DNA from: Nageia nagi
Taxonomy: Eukaryota; Pinophyta
Length of the DNA stretch: 64,000 nucleotides
Assembly: GCA_050084985.1 (NCBI GenBank)
Contig: JBITNC010000001.1
Location: 2,914,001 to 2,978,000, forward strand
Direction: 5' to 3'
Within the stretch, counting starts at the first letter, position 1; each line of letters opens with the position of its first letter. The translations under genes and the position numbers were made by a program. The notes beneath the pieces are model-generated. The model had not been told where the DNA came from, did no database searches, and was given only the letters and a program-made list of their open reading frames with translations. Positions 56,827 to 64,000 of this stretch are shown here, in pieces.

Positions 56827-56860
56827 ATAAATGTATTATAATGGAAGAAACTTGCAATGC

Positions 56861-57514
56861 TTCTCTTCCCATTCCTGAATTCATAATATTTCTCAAGAGA
56901 ATACAATCCTTTATATAGTAACCTACTAAAAATAGAAATGAGTCAGATTGCATCCCAAAATTGGCATGCACATCCCCCTTATAGTAATTAGCCTTAATTT
57001 AAAATATTCATACTTAACTAAATGTAAAATAAAAGATATTAAAGTTCTAACATGCAAAAATGCCTAAAACTCTGAAGAACATAAAGTAACGCTAACTTTG
57101 GGATGATAGATGGTGGAGTTAGGTCTCAAAAATATGATTTTTAGAGGGTTTAGCATAATGGAGTTAAACCATATGTAGAATAGGCAAACATATCCATGTT
57201 TTAAATTTCAAGGTAAACAAACATCACGATCAAAAGTTATGGCTCTGGTAAGGTGCATCATTCTCCTCTAGTGAAAAAGAACTTAGCTCCTATGAGTTCA
57301 ATTGACTTGAATTCTTGAAGCTTTTAGTTATCAATTTTTTGTAGCTATGACACTAAAACCTAAGTATTATCTTATTATGGTAATCCTTACCAATAAATTA
57401 GGTATCTATTGTAGCTCCCATGTCTAGTGGTGATGACCTTCTTATCAAGTACTTGTGCAATGCTGTCCTTTTTCTTCTTAAGCATCTGTTGTGCCCAATT
57501 TACTGTCTCCTGTA
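56861..57514 (-). repeat. gypsy 3' region, left copy
   Basis: Begins (plus) TTCTCTTCCCATTCCTGAAT and contains, on the minus strand, ACTATATAAAGGATTG, a promoter-like TATA box, so it includes LTR. It matches 60975-61645 with substitutions and small gaps; the right end covers the integrase tail. Confidence 0.75.
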
Positions 57515-58906
57515 ATTCACCATCCTTACTAGTACCAAGATACTAAAATAAATAAGAAACATTAAAAATAGGGAAATTATCAAAATAATTGGGTAACTCC
57601 ACTCTATAAACATTATCATTGATCTTGTTCAAAATCTTATAGGGCCCAATTTTCTTAAGTTTTAGTTTATTATACATCCTTTTAAGAAACCTTTCTTTTT
57701 GAAGATGAACCATGACCATATCACCCTATTCAAACACTTTCACCCTTCTATGTGCATCAACAACTACTTTGTAGTGAGTATTACTACTATGTAATTTATC
57801 TTTCATTGATTCTTGCACTTCTTGAATATGCTAAACAAATGCTTCTACATCATCATTAACTTGTTCTCCATTGGTAACTCAACCAGATCTAATACACCTC
57901 TAGGATTTTTAATATAAACAATTTGAAAAGGAGATTTACCTATTGACCTATTCATTGATCTACTATATGTAAATTCAACTTATGACAAAGCTAAATCCCA
58001 TTATTTGGGCTTTTCCCCAACTATGCATCGTACAAGGTTTCCAGAGATTCTATTAACTACCTTTGTTTTCCCATCGGTCTATGGGTGGTAAGCACTACTA
58101 AACTGTAGCCTAATATTTAACTTTTTCTACAATGTCCTCTAAAAGTGATCCAAGAACTTAGTATCTTGATCAAAAGTAATAGTTTTTGGGATACCATGCA
58201 ACTGTAGAAACTCATCAAAGAAAAATACTACAATCGTAGTGGCATCATTAGTTTTCTGAAAAATAATAGAATGTGACATTTTTGAAAATCTATCTACCAT
58301 AATAAAAATTGAATCCTTACCTTATTGTGTATTGGGACACCCCAACACAAAATCCATACTTAGATCGATCCATGATCTTTTAGGAATCAATAGTGGCATA
58401 TACAACCCTATATTTTGTGTATGGGCTTTAGCCGTTTGGCCTTCTCTACATCTAGAGATAAACTTGATTTTATCTCTTTTCATCTTTGGCCAATAATACT
58501 TCTCATCTATAAGAGTCTTAGTTTTAGATACTCCAAAATTACCAGCTAAACCCCCTCTATGTAATTCCCTCAAGATGTTCTCTCTCATAGATCCATTGAA
58601 AATACATAATCGATTACCCTTAAATAAGTAACCATTCTAAAAAATATATTCTTCAAAAATTGGATGGGACTCACCTTCTACTGCACTTGTACATTATTTC
58701 ACAATATTCTAGAAATCAACATTAGATTCACACATATTTTTAATCCCCTCAAATCCTACCATTACATTCTCCATAGTGGTCAATAATAAGACTCGCCTAC
58801 TCAATGCAACAATAACCTTATTTTGTTTACCAGATTTTTGTTGCAAGACAAATATATATTATTGCAAAAATGAAACCCATTTGGCATGCCTACTATTTGA
58901 CTTTTT
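57515..58906 (-). pseudogene. gypsy integrase
   Basis: Minus strand from 58600: the zinc-binding block HRGGLAGNFGVSKTKTL and YYWPKMKRDKIKFISRCREG, in which the last Cys of HHCC is Gly. The core follows: WIDLSMDFVLG with the first Asp, [30 protein letters not shown] and TDGKTKVVNR with the Glu position changed to Lys. The tail continues to about 57500 with numerous stops. Confidence 0.88.
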
Positions 58907-60110
58907 CTAAGAGTTAACATACCTCAATGCTTCATGATTAGTAAGTAACACAAACTTCTTGGAGATTAAGTAGTGCCTCCAATATTGCAATTCTTTCACA
59001 ATTGCATAGAACTCCAAATCATATGTAGAATAACTCTTCCTTGCATCATTTAGCTTCTCATTGAAGAATGCTATTGGTTTACCCTCCAAACTTAACACAC
59101 CCCTAATTCTAACAAATGAGTCATTAAAATCAACCTCAAATACCTTATTAAAATCTAGTAACACTAGAACAAGGTCTTCTGACACCTTCTTCAAGATTTC
59201 AAGACTCTCATTTGTTGCTTGAGTCCATAAAAAATTCTTCCTATTTATGCACTCAGTTATAGGGGTAGCTATACTGCTAAATTTCCTTATGAACATTTTA
59301 TAAAAGGTAGCTATGCCATGAAAGCTCCTTGTTTCTATTATAGTTCTTGGAATGGGCCACTCCAGAATCACCTTCACTTTCTCATCATCCATCCTCATGC
59401 CATCTTTTGAGATTATAAATCCCAAGAACACTAAACTATCCTTAAGAAATCTACATTTCTTTAAGTTTACATATAGTTTGTATGTATAACACCAATTTTA
59501 GGTGTAACAAATGCTCTTTTAAAAATTTAATATAAATCAAAATATCATCAAAATATACAACCGCTAACTTACCATTGTATTTCTGCAAAACTCTGTTCAT
59601 CAACCACATAAATGTACTAGGTGCATTAGATAACCTAAATGGCATCAAAATCCACTCATACAACCCATATTATCTTAAAATTTGTCTTCCATATGTCTTC
59701 TTCTCGAATTCTAATTTGGTAGTAGCCACTCCATAGATCAATCTTACTGAAGTATTTAGCTCTAGCCAATCCGTCCATCATGTCATCCATTCATGGCATA
59801 AGATATTAATACTTTATTATGATGTTGTTTATGGCCCTAGTATCCACACACATATACCATAAACCATCTTTGTTTGGGTTTATAAATGCTAAATTCTCAC
59901 ATGGAATCATGTTCTCCCTAACTAATCCCTTATTTATCAACTTTGTCACTTGCCTACTCAACTCTACATTCTATGTTGGGTTCAATCGATAAGCTACGTG
60001 ATTTGGGAATACTGATACTTGAATCAAATCCATAAGATATTGGATATCCCTCTTTTGTGGCAACCCATCTAGTAACTCCTCTAGTGTGACATGGGTAAGT
60101 GTAAGAAGAT
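58907..60110 (-). pseudogene. gypsy reverse transcriptase and RNase H
   Basis: Minus strand: NPNKDGLWYMCVDTRAINNI, then [19 protein letters not shown] with the first catalytic Asp, [28 protein letters not shown] and [11 protein letters not shown] (YFDD intact). RNase H (59431-58907) reads FLGFIISKDGMRMDDEKV, FEVDFNDSFVRIRGVLS where DAS is expected, GKPIAFFNEKL and YSTYDLEFYAIVKELQYWRH. Stops occur between the open stretches. Confidence 0.9.
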
Positions 60111-60117
60111 GAGTCCC

Positions 60118-60974
60118 ACTTTTGGCTAAAAAGTGGAAGTATTTTCCCTAATTTTTAGGTTTTCTCATACTTGATTTCAAAATGTGAAGCAATTAGATTT
60201 TGATTCTTGAAAAAGGTCACTTTTATAAAAATGTAGTTCTTGAAGTCTATTTTTTAAATATGTAATTTATTATAATACCCAGATGATAGAAATTAATATT
60301 TGCTAGGCATGTTTAAAAATCATTATTTAAATAATATAGTTTCATGACCTTACCCCCATTATGTTCAGCAAATATAATTGGACCTAAATTAAAATATATT
60401 TTAAAATTATTTTGGGAAAAGATACCTAAGACACTAAAGATTGTGGAGGATTTTTTTATGATTTTTAATGAATATTTTATTTTTTATTAATTTTTTATTG
60501 ACCATGATTACCGTTTTGAACATTGCTTGTGTTTGATAAGCATAATTTGACCTAGACTTATCATTTTTAATTTATTTATTTTTATGTTATGAATAATTGT
60601 ATGTAGATTGTGTATATATATTATTTTTTGCATAATTTCAAAAAAATATAAAGTTATTAAACAAATACAAAACCCACTATTTAAAAAATACAATTTCAAG
60701 ACTATACCCATCATGTCCATCAAGTATAATTGGACCTAAATTAGAATATTTTTTTTAAATCCTTTTGGTTAAAGATACCTAAGACATTAAATATTGTGGA
60801 GGATATTTTTTGTATTTTTTTCATGAATATTTTTATTTTTTATTGGCCATGATTATCATTTTGAAAAATGCTCGTGTTCAATAAGCATACTTTGAATAAA
60901 ACTTATCACTTTTAATTTATTTTTTATTTAACTTATGAATAATTGTATGCAGATTATGCACATATATATTTTTT
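60118..60974. repeat. AT-rich gypsy leader with a ~360-bp tandem duplication
   Basis: Two diverged units about 360 bases apart share TATAATTGGACCTAAATTA (60368 and 60726), AGATACCTAAGACA..AA, ATTGTGGAGGAT and GACCATGATTA/GGCCATGATTA. No gag or protease frame is present where it would be expected. Confidence 0.65.
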
Positions 60975-61645
60975 TCTCTTCCCATTCTAGAATTCATAAT
61001 ATTTCTCAAAGAGAATACAATCTTTCATATAATAATCTGCCAAAAATAGAAACATGCTAAAATTAGAAAGGAGTCAGATTGCACCCCAAAATTGGCATGT
61101 GCATCCCCTTACAATAATTAGCCTTAATTTAAAATATTTAGACTTAACTAAATATAAAACAAAAGATATTAAAGTTTTAACATGTAAAAAAGCCTTAAAA
61201 TTTGGATAACATAAAGTAAACGCTAACTTTGGGATGCTAGATGGAGGAGTTAGGTCCCAAAAATATGATTTTTAGAGGATCTAACGTAATGAAGTTGAGC
61301 CAAATGTAGAACAAATACATGGAGCCACTTTTTAAATTTCAAGAAAAATGAACATCATGGTCAAAAGTTATGGCTCTGGCAAGATGCATTATTCTCCTCT
61401 GTTGAAAAAGAACTTAGCTCCTACAAGTTTAGTTGACTTGAATTCCTGATGCTTTTGGTTATCAATTTTTTGTAGCTTTGAATTTGAAACCCAAGTATTA
61501 TCTAACTATAGTAATTCTTCCCACTGAATTAGGTATTTGTTCTAGCTCCCATGTCTGGTGGTGATGACCTTCTTATCAAGTACTTGTGCAACACTATCTT
61601 TTTTCTTTTTAGGCATTTTTTGTGCTCAATTTATTGTCTCTTGTA
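60975..61645 (-). repeat. gypsy 3' region, right copy
   Basis: Starts TTCTCTTCCCATTCTAGAAT and follows 56861-57514 to the integrase-tail part (GGTGGTGATGACCTTCTTAT in both). It is cut by LTR D at 61646. Confidence 0.75.
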
Positions 61646-62096
61646 TGTTAAAAATTATAATGTAAAATTTCTCTTTAATATAAATTCACTTAATATTTAA
61701 AGTATCTTTAGATACCTTAAAGCATTAAGAGAATAAATATAGAAAAATCTTTAACCTTACCCTTGATTAAAGAGAGGTTAAAGGGTGAGTCTCTTCTTAT
61801 AAATAGAGAGGTATCCATCTCATTATGTAACTTGATCAAGCATGATAATGCTTATACTGTAGACTTGTAGGAATGGTTGTGTAAGAGCTTTGTTGAGTAT
61901 TTGTATAAGATTTGTTTTTTGAGAAGTTATATAATGATGGTTCAAAGTGGATGTACTTCTAAGAGATGGAGGAATCGCTATACATGATATCTTATTTTTG
62001 TATGATTATTTTTTATTTTGCTAGACGAATGAATGGTAGATTTGTTGGAAAAACTTAAAAGTAATCTTGGTTATATGGAATCCTTCAATTCCATCA
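61646..62096 (+). repeat. LTR D with downstream PBS
   Basis: Starts TGTTAAAAATTATAATG and ends CTTCAATTCCATCA; 451 bp. Followed by TGGTATTAGAGCC (62099-62111), a good PBS. Only about 70 bases of interior remain before LTR E, so the element was cut by the insertion of copia element 5. Confidence 0.85.
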
Positions 62097-62178
62097 AGTG
62101 GTATTAGAGCCATTCTTGGAGTCTTCACTTCAATGTCCTCGAAGGTTATTCTTATTTTTTCTTCATCCAAATTATTGA

Positions 62179-62675
62179 TGAAAGAATTGCACTATAAGTA
62201 AAATAATCCTAATTGCCCAAGATTATATGAAAGTTATCTTAATCAACAAGACAACTAAGGTATAAACATTCTCACAAAATAATTCAAGATGTAAGTGGTT
62301 CCTCTAAGTAGGAGTACATCCACTAACTAGATCTCACTTCATTCACAAATATAAATCTTTTACAATTCTTCTAATCTCATCTCCTAAACACTATCCTATA
62401 ACATTACTCTAAAATTGATATGTGATAATAAAAAGAGAGCCTTCTATTTATAGGTCAAAATCCTTTTTTGGATTATCCTTTTACCCAATGTACAAAGGCA
62501 TGACATGCAACTCCCTTTTACCTAAAGGGCATGCTTATGAAATGGAGTGTAAGATAAATTGCATTATCATATTCACTTAAATACTTAAGGTATCGAATGA
62601 TACCCTTAAGTATTAATGAATTTACAAAGAGAATTATTACAAAACTTTTACAATAATGCATTATACATTTCAACA
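62179..62675 (-). repeat. LTR E, 3' LTR of copia element 5
   Basis: Plus-strand TGAAAGAATTGC...ACATTTCAACA; on the minus strand it starts TGTTGAAATGTATAATGC. It is followed on the plus strand by CTCTCCCTTAA, the minus-strand polypurine tract TTAAGGGAGAG. It carries a TATA box (minus CCTATAAATAGAAGG). Similar to solo LTR A. Confidence 0.88.
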
Positions 62676-62686
62676 CTCTCCCTTAA
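62676..62686 (-). other. polypurine tract of copia element 5
   Basis: Minus-strand TTAAGGGAGAG directly before LTR E; it fixes the element's orientation. Confidence 0.75.
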
Positions 62687-63399
62687 TGCAATATTGGGAT
62701 AGAGCAAATAGGAGAGAAGAAAGAGCGTTCTCCTCCAAATAGATACAATCAAAGATAAAAACTTTTTACATATGTGAAGTAAGTAAGATCTAGTTTAAGA
62801 TTCACTAATTTACCATTTTAGTAAATAGTTTACAATACAATCATTAACCATAACTGATTTCAATGTACATAAAAGTAGTCATCAAACTGGAAGTCATAGT
62901 GAATCTCTAAGAGCTTGCATACTTGAAGTAAGTAATCTGTAAGTCATATGCAGCTCAAATAATAAGATTAGTTAGATGCAACATATTCATATCAACAAAG
63001 ATAGATGAATCAAACAAATACCATCGTTACGTGATTAATGGTGTATTATAAGTCATCATGAAGATGCCAAACTAAAATTAATAATCACCTACTGTATATA
63101 AAACATGTATTGATTACAATTACAAAATCGAGCAAAATAAAATGCACATATGAGTTCCTCACATATGGATAATTGAATAGTGCCAAAAGACACATATGAG
63201 TTCTTCATATGAGTTCTTCACACATGGACAACTGAACAGTGCTAGATTGGCCAATCTTTTGCTCTAAAAAATTTATACAAGAAGTTTTTCATGCAAAATG
63301 AACTTACCATGAAGGTGTACAACAAAATCAACACTATACAACATAAAATCCTCCTAAGGGTGAAGTTATCATTACAAATATGAATTCCACACAAGAATT
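62687..63399 (-). other. non-coding stretch between RNase H and 3' LTR of copia element 5
   Basis: About 700 bases with no frame, longer than usual for this interval in copia elements. It contains a local duplication of CACATATGAGTTCNTCA...ATGGA (63146-63235). Confidence 0.5.
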
Positions 63400-64000
63400 A
63401 AAACTTTGCTCCCCTTTGAGGGAAACTTCACCAACCTGATAACATCCCTAAGATTACAAAATTGAGCTTTAGGAAGGGGTTTGGTGAATAAATTAATGGA
63501 TTTCAAGGTGGATGGATAATACTCTAGGTGTATGATACCATCAAGAACCTTCTTTTTAATAAAATAAGCCTATATTTTCACATGCTTTATTCTCTAATGG
63601 AACACATAATTTTTAGCTAAAGAAATAGCCAATTCATTATCTGAAGAAATCAAAGATGAGCCAGCTTGCTCATACCTAATTTTTTTCAAAAGATGCCTTA
63701 TCCAAATAGCTTCCTAGGTTGCAATAGACATGGCATGGTATTTAGCTTCTATGGTGAAAAGATAAATAGTAGGTTAGTTCTTGGTGGCCCAAGAGATAGC
63801 ACCTAAATGAATGCTAAAAACATATGCAGAGGTTGATTTTTTATCATCTTTATCTCCCCCATAGTTAGAATCTGAGAACCCTAAGAGAATAAATGAGGGT
63901 AACTTAGAATAATTGAGAGCAAGATCCTTTGTCTTTGCAACATACCTCAATATTTGCTTAATAGCATTGAGATGCTCAATATAAGGTTTTTGCATGAATT
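63400..64000 (-). pseudogene. copia element 5 RNase H, running off the window
   Basis: Minus strand from the window edge: MQKPYIEHLNAIKQILRYVA, FSDSNYGGDKDDKKSTSAYV and GAISWATKN, then stops alternating with IEAKYHAMSIAT, EAIWIRHLLKKI, SSDNELAISLAKN and LFTKPLPKAQF. These match the copia RNase H order (SDxDxxGD..KSTSGYVF, TEAEY, DN, LFTK). The remainder of pol and gag should lie to the right of 64000. Confidence 0.88.

Larger units (their letters stand above)
56861..61645 (-). mobile_element. minus-strand Ty3/gypsy element(s), truncated and tandem
   Basis: One gypsy pol (60110-57300) is followed by an LTR-like 3' region (56861-57300). The same 3' region plus integrase tail recurs at 60975-61645, to the right of the RT start. 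This is best explained as two gypsy copies in tandem sharing an LTR, the product of LTR-LTR recombination, with gag and protease of the left copy deleted. LTR D interrupts the right copy at 61645. Confidence 0.65.

Overview
This window reads as nuclear DNA of a land plant with a large, repeat-rich genome. The evidence is one recognisable plant host gene, several families of Ty1/copia, Ty3/gypsy, L1-type LINE and hAT elements, deep nesting, and a host intron of 8.8 kb filled with transposons. A gymnosperm or other large-genome seed plant would fit, but the sequence alone does not fix the species. There are no bacterial operons, CRISPR arrays or rRNA genes.

The host gene is a PRA1.A-type prenylated Rab acceptor on the minus strand (ATG at 28045, stop at 16700). 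It has seven exons, all with GT/AG borders and matching phases. Together they give an uninterrupted 210-residue protein with four hydrophobic segments and the conserved plant PRA1.A N and C termini. Its third intron (17381-26173) holds a 398-bp hAT-like MITE with an exact 8-bp target duplication, a decayed autonomous hAT element, and a 2.76-kb LTR-like element inside that hAT. The LTR-like element carries an array of GCGCATG...CATGCGC hairpins.

Left part (1-16 kb): a decayed copia element lacking RT (187-3260) is followed by a nest at 4510-14425. A plus-strand copia with two 430-bp LTRs was hit by a 427-bp hAT-like MITE (exact 8-bp TSD) and by a complete-looking but internally deleted minus-strand copia (7781-12446). 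A further plus-strand copia RNase H/LTR remnant lies at 14.99-15.93 kb.

Middle part (28.6-46.4 kb): two copies of a composite about 6 kb long flank another copia element (37.1-40.6 kb). Each copy contains an L1-type LINE ORF1 (DUF4283-like) and an ORF2 endonuclease, followed by two copies of an unidentified module whose reading frame is conserved. A solo LTR sits in the first composite. A CACTA-type terminus and a minus-strand copia gag fragment lie between the composites.

Right part (46.4-64 kb): a minus-strand LINE (ORF1 end, endonuclease, RT, zinc-binding C terminus) is split by a largely non-coding LTR element. It is followed by minus-strand gypsy sequence with repeated 3' ends, then related LTRs. 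The last LTR is the 3' LTR of a minus-strand copia whose RNase H runs off the window.

All transposon reading frames seen are broken by stops, frameshifts or deletions; only the PRA1.A gene looks intact.
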